The notes under the pieces are model-generated. The model made no database searches. It saw only the letters and a program-made list of their open reading frames with translations, and had not been told where the DNA came from. Shown here one piece after another: positions 1 to 9,619 of a DNA stretch of 64,000 bases. The position numbers were made by a program, and so were the translations under genes. The stretch is taken from NCBI RefSeq assembly GCF_002732165.1, contig NZ_MRZO01000002.1:186001-250000 (forward strand), given 5' to 3'. The DNA is from Staphylococcus xylosus. GTDB lineage: Bacteria > Bacillota > Bacilli > Staphylococcales > Staphylococcaceae. How positions within the stretch are numbered: position 1 is the first letter of the stretch; the number at the start of each line of letters is the position of its first letter.

Positions 1-1351
1 CATATTCACCTACTTTTACATCTGTTTCTTTAAGGTTTTGGTTACTATTATCAAGATGAGATTGAGGTAAATCATCAAACACTTTTGCAAAATTTGGCAT
101 AGGGTTTTGCTCTTCAATTTCTTCACTTTTGGCGACTGCATCTACACCCGGATAATATTTATGGCTTACTTCCTTATCAGAACCGCTGTTTTTCATTACA
201 CCCATCACAAATAATGACACAATTAAAATTAAATTCACTGATAATACTTTACCTAACTTTGAAAAAGCTTTTTTATTATTTTGACCGTTTCTAATAGGTG
301 CTTCAATAAACCTCGTCATAAAGAAAGATAAACCAATTGATAACAAAATAATCATTACACCTGATATTAGTCCTGGCTCTTCTGCAATTTTAAACTTATA
401 GAAAGAAAGTAATACCCAGTGCCATAAATAAATACCAAAGGATATACCCCCTAGTTTTGTCATAATAGGTAATGCTAAAAATCTTTTCACACCATATTTT
501 GTATCCACATTACCAGAAAGAACAATAAGTAATGCACATGTCATTGGCCATAAGGCAATATATCCAGGGAATAGTTTAGACACATCAAATAAAGCACCTG
601 TTAATATCAATCCTACTAAACCTATCCAGCCAATAATAGCAGCTGCTAAACGATTAATTTTGATTCGTCCTAAATTAACACATAATAAACCACCTAAAGC
701 GAATTCCCATACCCTTGTAAATGTAATGAAGTATGCAAAAGGTTGATTAACTTGGGTAAGATATATGGAATAAATAAATGACACTATGAATATAGTCGTT
801 AGTAAAAAGTTAACAAGTTTTTTGCCATTCGATAGCGCATATTTTCGTACTAAATATAAAACAAATGTAAATAATAAAAACCAAATAAGATAAAATTGGC
901 CTTGGATAGACATGGCCCAAAAATGTTCAAGTGGACTCTTCATTTGGTTAGCATCTAAGTAATCTGTACTACTAAATGCAAGCTGCCAGTTTTGATAATA
1001 AAATATTGAAGCTAGTGCTTCTTTAATCGTTTTCGTTAAAATCGTAAGCGGTAAAAAGAAGAAACTTAACACCAATGTCACCAAAACTATAAATAATGCT
1101 GATGGTAAGAGACGCTTCAATAATTTAGATATGTATGGCCAAAACTTATATTCTCCAGTTTTATTTATGGTTGAGATAATAGATGTTGTTATTAAAAAAC
1201 CAGATATAACAAAGAAGACGTCCACGCCTCCCGACACTCTTCCAAACCATATATGATAAATAGCGACAAGTAGTGCTGCTACTATTCTTAGTCCTTCAAT
1301 TTCAGGACGAAATTTGCGTTCAATATCAATTAAATTTTTATTTTGATTCAT
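1..1351 (-). CDS. OatA-like membrane O-acyltransferase, C-terminus outside window
   Basis: Polytopic acyltransferase-3 family protein of the OatA/YrhL type, which moves acyl groups across the membrane onto cell-wall glycans or other surface polymers. The ATG at 1351-1349 opens 450 codons that run off the window edge without a stop. The N-terminus has the family signature RPEIEGLR followed by a helix with AIYHIWFGRVSGGVDVFF; the His is the expected catalytic residue. About ten hydrophobic helices follow up to roughly residue 360, then a hydrophilic stretch that reaches a VGEYG motif, where an SGNH esterase domain usually begins in OatA. Transcribed away from the two glycerophosphotransferase genes and behind the glycosyltransferase gene. 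Substrate is inferred only from family and context (surface polymer). Confidence 0.85.
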   Translation of the reverse strand, partial: MNQNKNLIDIERKFRPEIEGLRIVAALLVAIYHIWFGRVSGGVDVFFVISGFLITTSIISTINKTGEYKFWPYISKLLKRLLPSALFIVLVTLVLSFFFLPLTILTKTIKEALASIFYYQNWQLAFSSTDYLDANQMKSPLEHFWAMSIQGQFYLIWFLLFTFVLYLVRKYALSNGKKLVNFLLTTIFIVSFIYSIYLTQVNQPFAYFITFTRVWEFALGGLLCVNLGRIKINRLAAAIIGWIGLVGLILTGALFDVSKLFPGYIALWPMTCALLIVLSGNVDTKYGVKRFLALPIMTKLGGISFGIYLWHWVLLSFYKFKIAEEPGLISGVMIILLSIGLSFFMTRFIEAPIRNGQNNKKAFSKLGKVLSVNLILIVSLFVMGVMKNSGSDKEVSHKYYPGVDAVAKSEEIEEQNPMPNFAKVFDDLPQSHLDNSNQNLKETDVKVGEY

Positions 1352-1569
1352 TTTAATCCCCTTAATAAAATATACTCATTACTTCCCATGACTTATTGAT
1401 GATAGAAAACACATAAGCGCGTGACAGAAGTTTGACAATAGCTTTCTGTCTTCCCTCTGTCTACGCTTAAATCATATGACACGATACAAATGTTTAAACA
1501 TTGCTGAAACAAATATTAAAATCACATAATTCTTTTCAAAGAAAAAAACATACACATAGTTACTTCACA

Positions 1570-3012
1570 TCATTCATTTCGTTGAATCTTAAGCGCTAAA
1601 TTACCATTGATAGTTGGATAGATAGTAGCTGTTGTTGAAGTGTTTTTTATTTTTTTAGTATATCCGTACTTAACATTTAATGTTTTATACTCATCATAAA
1701 TAATTATAATGTTATAAATACCTGTAGCTAGTGACTCTAATAGTTCTTGATTTAACTTGATTGTAAAAAAACCATCTTTCAATGTCGTTTCTTCATAAGT
1801 TATATTTTGTTTATAATACGTACGACTTTCTAATTGAATTTCTTTTATTCTACTATCTTTCAAATTATTAACTTCTATTTGAAGGTACATAGCTTTTTGC
1901 ATTACTTGTAAATTTTTTAAGTTTGCAAATGGCGTTATTATTCTAAAATCATTGTCATCAGTATCTTTGAATTCATAATGGTTATCAGATAGTTTTTCTA
2001 ATAACTTATGACCTCTCTTCAACCATTCAAAGTAGGCTTCAAATTTATTAAAATCATTGCTATAAATTGCTATTACGGCATCATTAAACTTAGCATCAAT
2101 TTGTGGCACAATGCGTTTTTTGACATATACATTTTCAAATACTGTTTTAATCATTTCAAAAACATTTACTTTAGTTTCTTTTGATGAATCTAAAAAGATA
2201 TGAGAATTACAACTTGTTAATAAATCATATTCTAAATTTCGCAATAACAACTTATCTCGACGTTTTTTGTCTTTCATATCCAATACATAATCAAATATAG
2301 CTAGATCACTTTCTCTCTTTTTAATAAAATGAGTTCTTCTAACAATTGAAATATTATCTGAATAGCGATTGATATGCACTCCAATGCACGTTGTAGTTGT
2401 TACTTTTTGCGCTTTTTCATATACTTTCACAAAAAATAGTTTATCTTCTCCAAAGTGTAAATTTATTGGAAATTTTATATCATGTTTTTCTATTAACTCA
2501 CGCTTAATAAACTTTCCACCAGGACCTAAATAATAATATAAATAGGGGATTTTGTAACTTTGCTCATTAATGTATGTCTTAGCTGTCATAAATCTCGCAT
2601 GAACAGATTGATTTTTCTCTGTATGTTTAATGACTTTTGAAATAATCAAATCACTTTTATGCCATTTTTTATTAATTGAAATCGTTTCCAAAATATTCTG
2701 TTCTAACCAATCATCACCATCCAAAAAGTATAAATACTTACCAATACTATGTTCAATACCAGTATTTCTAGGTATAGATGGTCCACCACTATTTCGGGCT
2801 AATCTATACTTTTTAATATTAAAATTATTATATCCTTTCAATATTTCCCATGTACCATCGTTTGAACAATCATCAACAATAACTATCTCATATAAATCTG
2901 AGTCTAAACTTTGTTCCATTACTGAGTCCAAAGTTTTTTCTATTGTATTTTTATTATTAAAAGTAGTAATAACAATAGAAAAAATAATATTTTTATCTTC
3001 GATTATAATCAC
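1570..3012 (-). CDS. TarS/TarP-like family 2 glycosyltransferase
   Basis: GT-A fold glycosyltransferase, 480 aa. Residues about 10-220 carry the family 2 core: FSIVITTFNN, VDDCSNDGTW, the NSGGPSIPRN block and the DGDDW metal-binding motif. The NSGGP-x-x-PRN block followed by D-x-DD closely resembles the wall teichoic acid GlcNAc transferases TarS and TarP, so decoration of a polyol-phosphate polymer is the likely role; the C-terminal 250 residues are less recognisable. The predicted start is a GTG at 3012, but its only Shine-Dalgarno candidate (AAAAGG) abuts it, so the true start is uncertain. It is divergent from the glycerophosphotransferase gene at 3116, sharing a 100-bp AT-rich region. 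Acceptor and sugar are unknown. Confidence 0.8.
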   Translation of the reverse strand: MIIIEDKNIIFSIVITTFNNKNTIEKTLDSVMEQSLDSDLYEIVIVDDCSNDGTWEILKGYNNFNIKKYRLARNSGGPSIPRNTGIEHSIGKYLYFLDGDDWLEQNILETISINKKWHKSDLIISKVIKHTEKNQSVHARFMTAKTYINEQSYKIPYLYYYLGPGGKFIKRELIEKHDIKFPINLHFGEDKLFFVKVYEKAQKVTTTTCIGVHINRYSDNISIVRRTHFIKKRESDLAIFDYVLDMKDKKRRDKLLLRNLEYDLLTSCNSHIFLDSSKETKVNVFEMIKTVFENVYVKKRIVPQIDAKFNDAVIAIYSNDFNKFEAYFEWLKRGHKLLEKLSDNHYEFKDTDDNDFRIITPFANLKNLQVMQKAMYLQIEVNNLKDSRIKEIQLESRTYYKQNITYEETTLKDGFFTIKLNQELLESLATGIYNIIIIYDEYKTLNVKYGYTKKIKNTSTTATIYPTINGNLALKIQRNE

Positions 3013-3058
3013 CTTTTCATATTTATATTAATACATTATGTTAATTTAAATATTATTA

Positions 3059-3084
3059 TAACAATTTATACGTTATAATTGTTA
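3059..3084. promoter_or_regulatory. Palindrome in divergent promoter region
   Basis: A near-perfect inverted repeat (TAACAAT at 3059-3065 and ATTGTTA at 3078-3084, with partial pairing inward) lies between the divergently transcribed glycosyltransferase and glycerophosphotransferase genes. A TATAAT hexamer (3074-3079) on the plus strand sits inside it; no convincing -35 was seen. It could be an operator. No regulator gene is adjacent. Confidence 0.35.
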
Positions 3085-3115
3085 CAACTTATTAAATTTA
3101 TTGGAGGCCAGTAGC

Positions 3116-6100
3116 TTGCGACATATTAATCAAGAAGGTTCTATACTTTATATTTCTTTCAATCAACAAAATAATAGTATTAGGAAATTATATGTGAAAA
3201 ATGAATTCCATTCTATTTCGTATAATCCAGTAGATGAATTTTGTAATTTTGAAATTGATTTAAACGAAATTTTGAAAGCGTTTAAATCTTATAATAGAAG
3301 TAAAATTTTTTTAATTATGGAAGAATCCGATGCAATTATTACGACCCAAAAAAATATTAAGGTAACAGGTGAGCGATCTTCTGTTTTTAATTTATCAGAG
3401 ATTTCAGATGGCTCGGATGTTATTCATCCGTATATCACCAAAAATGGTTTTTTACATCTTTCTATGGAGAGTTATGTACCACAAAAAGTATTCTTTTCAA
3501 GACGTCATATTGATGCACTTAAATTTAACAATAGTGAAGCTTATATTACAGGAGAATTTTCAACATTAAATGCTGTTGTTCAAAAATCTAGTATCGTAAT
3601 ACGTACGCGCTTTACGGAACGCGAAACTGAAATACCTTTACCAATCACTTTGAAAAGTGAAAATAAACGGAGACATACTAATAATTTTAAATTTTCAGTA
3701 GATATTTATAATGAATTAATCGACTTTATGAAATATCCTTTTGAAACAGAAGATGTTATAGATATTTATTTGAAAGTTGATGTACAAGAATCAGCTGAAC
3801 CACTTCTAATCAAACTTGGTAATCCTAGAATTATTACAGAACGGTTCCTTAAAGGGGAAATTATTACAGATTATAAAGAGGAAATTGTCTCTATCACACC
3901 TTATTTCACAATGAAAGGTCGTAACTTATCTTTTCGCATAAATCGCTATAGCATTGAAAGTTACCTGACTTATCTTCAAAGTCTAAAAACACCTTCATTA
4001 AAAAACCTATCTCTAAAATCTAAGAATAAAGTTTGGATTATCGGAGAAAAATCTTATAAAGCTCAAGATAATGGATATCATTTCTTTAAATATATGAGAA
4101 CGTATCATCCAGAATTACCTGTTTATTACATTATTGATGAACACTCAAATGAAGCAAAAAATGTATTACCACTTGGTAATGTCATTTACTATCAATCTCC
4201 TGAACATTTTTCAGTAATGTTGCAAGCAGATTATATTTGTTCAACACATCATCCAGAATTATTGTTCCCAACTAACAGTGCAGCCTATACAAGAAAAATT
4301 ACTGCCACTAGAGTGTTTTTACAACATGGTGTCTTAGGAACTAAAAATTTAACTCAGATTAATGGTAATCAATTAAAAGACTTCAATGTAGACATCTTTA
4401 TAACAAGTTCAGAGCGCGAAAAAGAGATTGTAGTTAGAGATTTAAAATTTGATGAAGCACAAGTTAAAGTTACAGGCTTAGCTAGATTTGACGAACTGTT
4501 CAATAAAGACATTCAGACAAAAAATCAAATCTTAATTATGCCTACATGGAGAGATTGGTTAACTAACTATGAACAGTTAGAATCCTCTGAATACCTAGAA
4601 CGTATGAATACTTTAATTAACAGCGATAAAGTCAAAAATATTGCAGAACAAGGCACAAAAGTCATTTTCTGTTTACATCCTAACATGCAACCATTTATTG
4701 ATTTATTTGATGTACCACAGCATGTTACAAGTATTAAGCAAGGCGATGTGGACGTTCAACAACTCATACAAGAAAGTAAATTGATGATTACAGATTATTC
4801 TAGTGTCGCCTTTGATTTTAGTTTTTTAGCTAAACCTGTGATTTATTATCAATTTGATAAAGATCAATTTTTAGGGAAAGAACCCTCTCATATTAATATT
4901 GAGGAAGAACTACCTGGATTAATCGTAAATAATCAAAAAGATTTAGAAGCACAACTTACTAGAATAATAGCAAACGACTATATAACAGATGAAAGCGTTA
5001 GCATAAAAGCGCAACGTTTCTATAACTTTAATGACCGTCATAATAGCGAACGAATCTATACAGAAGTTAATAATTTTAAAACAAAGAATCAATTTAAAAG
5101 TAAGATAAAATACGATATTTTATCTCAACATTTATTTAAACGTTTTAGAAGAGATAAGCGTTATTTTAAAGTTATGGATAAGTATAATAGTGCAATATCT
5201 AAAGTCGTTCCTGTTAAAAAAGATTTGGTAGTATTCGAAAGTAATGTTGGTAAGTCAGTTAGCGATAGTCCAAAAGTGATTTATGATGCTTTAAAACAAC
5301 ACAGTGACCAATACCAAATTGTATGGGTCAGCAACACACAATATCCATTTAATGATGCGAACGTTAAATCAATAAAACGTTTATCACCAGAATATTATCA
5401 TTATTTATCACGCGCTAAGTATTGGATTAACAATCAGAATTTCCCTTACTATATTAACAAGCCGAAAGATACGCTTTATATTCAAACTTGGCATGGAACT
5501 CCACTCAAAAAAATGTTGAATGATATTGAAACTTTTGCCGGCCGTGATGATGGTTATAAAAATCGTGTCAATCATGCAATAAAATATTGGGACTATCTTG
5601 TATCACCAAGTCCTTATGCAACAGAATGCTTTAAATCTGCTTTTGATTTTCATAAAGAGATACTAGAAGTTGGGTACCCAAGAAATGACGTATTTTATCA
5701 AGACGAAACTATATTAGAAAATGAACGCATTCATATTAAACAAAAATTAGGTATTCATGATGACCGTAAAGTAATTTTATACGCTCCGACATTCCGTGAC
5801 GACGAACTTACAAAAGCAAAAAAACATATCATTAATCTGCAAATAGATTTATATGAAATGCAAAAACGCTTAAGTGATGATTATATTTTAATTTTGCGCC
5901 CACATATTATTATCAGTAATGCTTTACATTTAGACAGTAGTCTAAATGATTTTGTGATTAATGGCAGTAATTATAATGAAATAAGTGATTTATACCTCAT
6001 TGCTGATATCTGTATTACTGACTATTCGTCAGTTATGTTTGATTACGCTAACACAAAAAAACCATTATTGTTCTTTACTTATGATCTTGAACACTATAAA

Positions 6101-6304
6101 AACAGTCTTAGAGGATTTTATTTTGATTTTGAAGATCAAGCACCTGGACCTCTTTTAAAAACAAACGAGGACTTAATTCAATCAATAGAAAACATTGATC
6201 AAGTTCAAGAAACTTATAAAGATAAATATGAAGCATTCTATAATCGTTTCTGTACTTTTGAAACTGGCACTGCTGCTAAAAGTATAGTTCAACGCTTCTT
6301 TTAA
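3116..6304 (+). CDS. Tandem CDP-glycerol glycerophosphotransferase (TagF/TarL-like)
   Basis: Large cytosolic or peripheral polymerase of the Glyphos_transf family, 1062 aa, which transfers polyol phosphate from CDP-alcohols to build teichoic-acid-type chains. It holds two copies of the catalytic domain. The first (about residues 300-640) has LQHGVLG and ITDYSSVAFDF; the second (about 710-1060) has WHGTPLKKM, RPHIII and ITDYSSVMFDY. Single-domain TagF enzymes are far shorter, so the duplication is notable. A TTG 15 bases upstream opens the frame, but GGAGG at 3103-3107 is 8 bases from a TTG at 3116, which is the better start. A terminator follows, then a second enzyme of the same family. Whether it makes wall teichoic acid or another phosphopolymer cannot be told. 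Confidence 0.85.
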   Translation: MRHINQEGSILYISFNQQNNSIRKLYVKNEFHSISYNPVDEFCNFEIDLNEILKAFKSYNRSKIFLIMEESDAIITTQKNIKVTGERSSVFNLSEISDGSDVIHPYITKNGFLHLSMESYVPQKVFFSRRHIDALKFNNSEAYITGEFSTLNAVVQKSSIVIRTRFTERETEIPLPITLKSENKRRHTNNFKFSVDIYNELIDFMKYPFETEDVIDIYLKVDVQESAEPLLIKLGNPRIITERFLKGEIITDYKEEIVSITPYFTMKGRNLSFRINRYSIESYLTYLQSLKTPSLKNLSLKSKNKVWIIGEKSYKAQDNGYHFFKYMRTYHPELPVYYIIDEHSNEAKNVLPLGNVIYYQSPEHFSVMLQADYICSTHHPELLFPTNSAAYTRKITATRVFLQHGVLGTKNLTQINGNQLKDFNVDIFITSSEREKEIVVRDLKFDEAQVKVTGLARFDELFNKDIQTKNQILIMPTWRDWLTNYEQLESSEYLERMNTLINSDKVKNIAEQGTKVIFCLHPNMQPFIDLFDVPQHVTSIKQGDVDVQQLIQESKLMITDYSSVAFDFSFLAKPVIYYQFDKDQFLGKEPSHINIEEELPGLIVNNQKDLEAQLTRIIANDYITDESVSIKAQRFYNFNDRHNSERIYTEVNNFKTKNQFKSKIKYDILSQHLFKRFRRDKRYFKVMDKYNSAISKVVPVKKDLVVFESNVGKSVSDSPKVIYDALKQHSDQYQIVWVSNTQYPFNDANVKSIKRLSPEYYHYLSRAKYWINNQNFPYYINKPKDTLYIQTWHGTPLKKMLNDIETFAGRDDGYKNRVNHAIKYWDYLVSPSPYATECFKSAFDFHKEILEVGYPRNDVFYQDETILENERIHIKQKLGIHDDRKVILYAPTFRDDELTKAKKHIINLQIDLYEMQKRLSDDYILILRPHIIISNALHLDSSLNDFVINGSNYNEISDLYLIADICITDYSSVMFDYANTKKPLLFFTYDLEHYKNSLRGFYFDFEDQAPGPLLKTNEDLIQSIENIDQVQETYKDKYEAFYNRFCTFETGTAAKSIVQRFF

Positions 6305-6313
6305 AAACATATA

Positions 6314-6366
6314 AGGGAGTAGAACAGAAAACTCATTCTACAAACAGCGTTTCTGTCCTACTCCCT
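6314..6366 (+). terminator. Long-stem terminator between the two polymerase genes
   Basis: Arms of 17 bases at 6314-6330 and 6350-6366 pair with one mismatch; a pyrimidine-rich tail (CTTCTCTATTTTA) follows. The arm with its GGGAGTAGAACAGAAA core belongs to the staphylococcal family of repeated terminator hairpins (variants of gagtgggacagaaa). A weaker relative is at 20381. Confidence 0.8.
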
Positions 6367-6405
6367 CTTCTCTATTTTATAAAACAGCATGACGGAGGTT
6401 TACAT

Positions 6406-8595
6406 ATGTATAATCAACTTACAATCATCGTACCTTTTTATAACAACGAAACACACCTCAAACAATGCCTAGAAAGCCTTATTAATCAGTCAAATCAACA
6501 ATTTGAATTAATATTAGTTAATGATGGTGCACAAGATCTATCTGAAAATTACTTATTTGAAAAACTAGAAAATTATTCAAAACAACCTAAATATATTAAA
6601 TTAAATAAAAATCATGGTCATGCCTATGCACGAAATAAAGGAATCGCTCATGTTGAGACACCCTATTTTATGTTTGTAGATGCTGATGATATCATCTCGC
6701 CTTATACCATTGAAGTATACTTAAAACATCTCAAACAGCAAGATGCAGTTATTTCGAAAATACATGACTTCTCTTTAAATATACCTAATTGTTATCTTGA
6801 TGAAGATTTAACTGTTCATTACAAAAAGATTAATAAATATCCAGACGCCTTACTAAAGCAAGATTCAATCAGTAATATTATATTCAAAACAAGCATTGTA
6901 CAAAATCATTGTATAAAGCTTAATGAAAATCTTAATATTTACGCAGATTGGTCGTTCATTTTAGAATATAACAATTATGCAGAAACATTTATTCATATTG
7001 AAGGCGTACCTTTTTACTTTTGTGGGGAGATTTATGATCCTTTTAAAACTGAAAAGCTGAGAGCCCAACCGTTTGAATCTATATTTCCTGACTATATAGA
7101 TGCCTTTAAAGATGCTATTCAACGCGTTAATAAACTTAATAATAAAAAATCATTAAAAATTTTTATACTACAACACATGGTAGATAAACTACATATTTGG
7201 TTTGAACCAAATAATCAAAATAATGCTGCTCATTATCAATTCGCTAGCAAAATGTTAGCTGGTATCATACCGATGATCAAACCAGCATTAAAATCAGAAT
7301 CACCTTTATTTAATTTAGAATTACGATTTATTCAATTTGGCTTTACGCAACTTGCCATCAAACTTAATTATAAAAGGTATCGTTTACGCTTTTATAAAGC
7401 CATTTTGCTAAACAAACCGAATAAACATTATGCTAAATATGTCTTGTTTAATAAAAATTCTGATGTGTCACAGCAAACAGTAGTGTTCGAATCGTTCGGT
7501 GGTAGTAGTTATAATGATAGCCCTAAATATATTTATGAGTATATGAAATCACACTACCCAAACTTTCATTATTACTGGGTGTTTAGAGATACTAAAAACA
7601 TAGATATCCCAGAAGGTATTAAGCCTATACAAAAACAAAGTGCTGCATATTACGATATTTATAAAAAAGCACAAGTTTGGGTTTCTAATGCACGATTACC
7701 ATTATTTATTAAAAAGAAAAGTAACCAACTCTATATTCAAGTTTGGCACGGTACACCTTTAAAATTTCTAGCAAATGATATGACAGTAGTTCGCATGCCT
7801 AATACAACAACTGCCACATATAAGAAGCATTTTTATGAATCTACACGACGTTGGGATTATTTAGTATCCCCGAATACTTATTCTACTACTATATTCCAAT
7901 CAGCTTTTTGGATGGCACGTAATCAAATTTTGGAAATTGGTTACCCTAGAAACGACTTACTCATCAATCATCAACATGATCAAGAGCTACATCGTAAAAT
8001 TAAAGATAAATTAGGAATCCCGTCCGATAAAAAAGTGATTTTATACGCACCAACTTGGAGAGATGATGAATACAGTACAGAAAATAAATATATTTCGAAT
8101 TTAAAACTAGATATCAATAAACTTCAAAATCGCTTAGGAGACACATATGTAGTTTTATTCCGAATGCATTATTTAATTTCTAATGAGCTAGACCTTAGCC
8201 AATATACAAATTTTGCGATTGATGTTTCAAAGTATGACGATATTTCAGAATTATATCTGATTTCTGATTGCTTAATCACAGATTATTCTTCGGTCATGTT
8301 TGATTTTGGTATATTAAAGCGTCCTCAGATTTTCTATGCCTATGATATGGAGAAATACAGTACTGACTTGAGAGGCTTTTACTTTGATTATCTTAATGAC
8401 TTACCAGGCCCTATTTATACAAATACAGAAGATTTAATTGCAGGGTTGGAAAATATTAAACAAATTGAGCAACAGTATCAGCAAAAAATCAATCAATTTT
8501 ATAATCGTTTCTGCGTAATCGAGAACGGTAAAGCATCGCAACACCTCGGAGATTTGATCGCAAATAGAATACAAAATACAGATAATAAAATTTAA
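6406..8595 (+). CDS. Bifunctional GT2 plus glycerophosphotransferase
   Basis: Two-domain enzyme of 729 aa. Residues 1-220 are a family 2 glycosyltransferase (LTIIVPFYNNE, VNDGAQDL, NHGHAYARNKG, FVDADD). Residues about 355-720 are a CDP-glycerol glycerophosphotransferase with FESFGGSSYNDSPKY, VWHGTPLKF, RMHYLIS and ITDYSSVMFDF. Such fusions occur in staphylococcal surface-polymer loci and suggest alternating sugar and polyol-phosphate addition. GGAGG precedes the ATG at 6406 by 7 bases. Its C-terminal domain is clearly related to the second domain of the protein encoded at 3116 (shared WHGTPLK, YPRND, ILYAPT, ITDYSSVMFD), so the pair probably works on one polymer. Exact donor, linkage and product are unknown. 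Confidence 0.85.
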   Translation: MYNQLTIIVPFYNNETHLKQCLESLINQSNQQFELILVNDGAQDLSENYLFEKLENYSKQPKYIKLNKNHGHAYARNKGIAHVETPYFMFVDADDIISPYTIEVYLKHLKQQDAVISKIHDFSLNIPNCYLDEDLTVHYKKINKYPDALLKQDSISNIIFKTSIVQNHCIKLNENLNIYADWSFILEYNNYAETFIHIEGVPFYFCGEIYDPFKTEKLRAQPFESIFPDYIDAFKDAIQRVNKLNNKKSLKIFILQHMVDKLHIWFEPNNQNNAAHYQFASKMLAGIIPMIKPALKSESPLFNLELRFIQFGFTQLAIKLNYKRYRLRFYKAILLNKPNKHYAKYVLFNKNSDVSQQTVVFESFGGSSYNDSPKYIYEYMKSHYPNFHYYWVFRDTKNIDIPEGIKPIQKQSAAYYDIYKKAQVWVSNARLPLFIKKKSNQLYIQVWHGTPLKFLANDMTVVRMPNTTTATYKKHFYESTRRWDYLVSPNTYSTTIFQSAFWMARNQILEIGYPRNDLLINHQHDQELHRKIKDKLGIPSDKKVILYAPTWRDDEYSTENKYISNLKLDINKLQNRLGDTYVVLFRMHYLISNELDLSQYTNFAIDVSKYDDISELYLISDCLITDYSSVMFDFGILKRPQIFYAYDMEKYSTDLRGFYFDYLNDLPGPIYTNTEDLIAGLENIKQIEQQYQQKINQFYNRFCVIENGKASQHLGDLIANRIQNTDNKI

Positions 8596-8823
8596 TAAGA
8601 TAATAATATAAATAGCCATTAGTAAACATTCGGACTGAAGATTGCTATATAACAGGAAATCACTTTTTAAGTTAATATTTGTTATATTAATCCTATATTA
8701 TGACAAAAAGAGTAATATTTTTAAAAAGTTCTATCTAACTAGAGTATCATCTAGAGTAGTGCTATTTAATAAATTAGATAACCCCACTTTATCTTTTCAA
8801 TTCAAGAATCTATTACCTATATA

Positions 8824-8870
8824 AAAATAAAGTTCCTAGACATCGATAAATGTTTAGGAACTTTATTTTT
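8824..8870. terminator. Bidirectional terminator in a 400-bp gap
   Basis: AAATAAAGTTCCTAGACA (8825-8842) pairs with TGTTTAGGAACTTTATTT (8851-8868), flanked by A-tract and T-tract, so it can serve the polymerase gene on the plus strand and the small membrane protein gene on the minus strand. The rest of 8596-8995 holds no supportable gene; a small hairpin (ATATAGTT/AACTATAT, 8967-8986) lies just after the stop at 8996. Confidence 0.85.
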
Positions 8871-8995
8871 ATTATTCAATTTCACTAAGTTAGTTTAAAC
8901 AGTTAGAGAATTCATTGTAGCTAATACTCATCAGTAATTCTGCGGTTTAGGTTAACATCAAACTAGATATAGTTTTCTAACTATATAGATTGGCT

Positions 8996-9514
8996 TTATT
9001 CATTATTATTGATTTGTGCTTGTAATGATTGTGAATTAGATTGTGAAATATTGAGTAAATACTTGGATCTTGCCAATGATTGTTTACTATCATTATAGGA
9101 AACTCCAATTCGCTTGGAAAGTAAAACTGTGACAAGTGACCCTAATATTGCTAACACTGTAATTGTGATAAATAATGACACGTTCGCAGTTGGATTCACA
9201 AAAAAGATAATCACAGCTATAAGTATAGACACTATAGCGATACCGATTAATATTAATGTAGCATACATATATTGCGTTGCTTGTTTCAAATCTTTTTGAA
9301 ATTGTTCTTTGGAACGCCTATAGTAGAGGTTATTTTTGTATAATTTCAAATCTCTGTTTGCATCCATCGTTTGTGCAAAATCTGAAACTTCTTTATTTTC
9401 ATCCTTTTTTAATGCTTCGATGATTGGTTGATAACCAAATGTAAGTGCAATTTTTTTCTCTTTTACTGTGCCCTTTGCCAGCCGGTTCAATTCTTCTAGT
9501 TTTTGTTGGTTCAT
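8996..9514 (-). CDS. Small membrane protein of unknown function
   Basis: Not recognised. About 172 aa. The first 85 residues are charged and helical (MNQQKLEELNRLAKGT, then KDENKEVSDF). Two adjacent hydrophobic helices follow (YATLILIGIAIVSILIAVI and SLFITITVLAILGSLVTVLL), then a short Ser/Gln-rich tail. The frame opens at a GTG at 9523, but GGGAG lies 8 bases before the ATG at 9514-9512, which is preferred. It lies about 100 bases downstream of the coiled-coil membrane protein gene with no terminator between them, so the two probably form one transcript. Topology suggests both termini in the cytosol. Confidence 0.6.
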   Translation of the reverse strand: MNQQKLEELNRLAKGTVKEKKIALTFGYQPIIEALKKDENKEVSDFAQTMDANRDLKLYKNNLYYRRSKEQFQKDLKQATQYMYATLILIGIAIVSILIAVIIFFVNPTANVSLFITITVLAILGSLVTVLLSKRIGVSYNDSKQSLARSKYLLNISQSNSQSLQAQINNNE

Positions 9515-9619
9515 TGTTTCCACTCCCGTATTGTTTAATATTGATCCGTGTTATTAAGCTAGCGCTCACTTATCCATTGAGACCGCTATTTTGTTAACAA
9601 TAGGTGCTTCTAAACATCA

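Noticed and set aside
8642..8824. 60-codon open frame after the polymerase gene
   Set aside because: TTG start without a ribosome site, AT-rich random composition, ends in the terminator.
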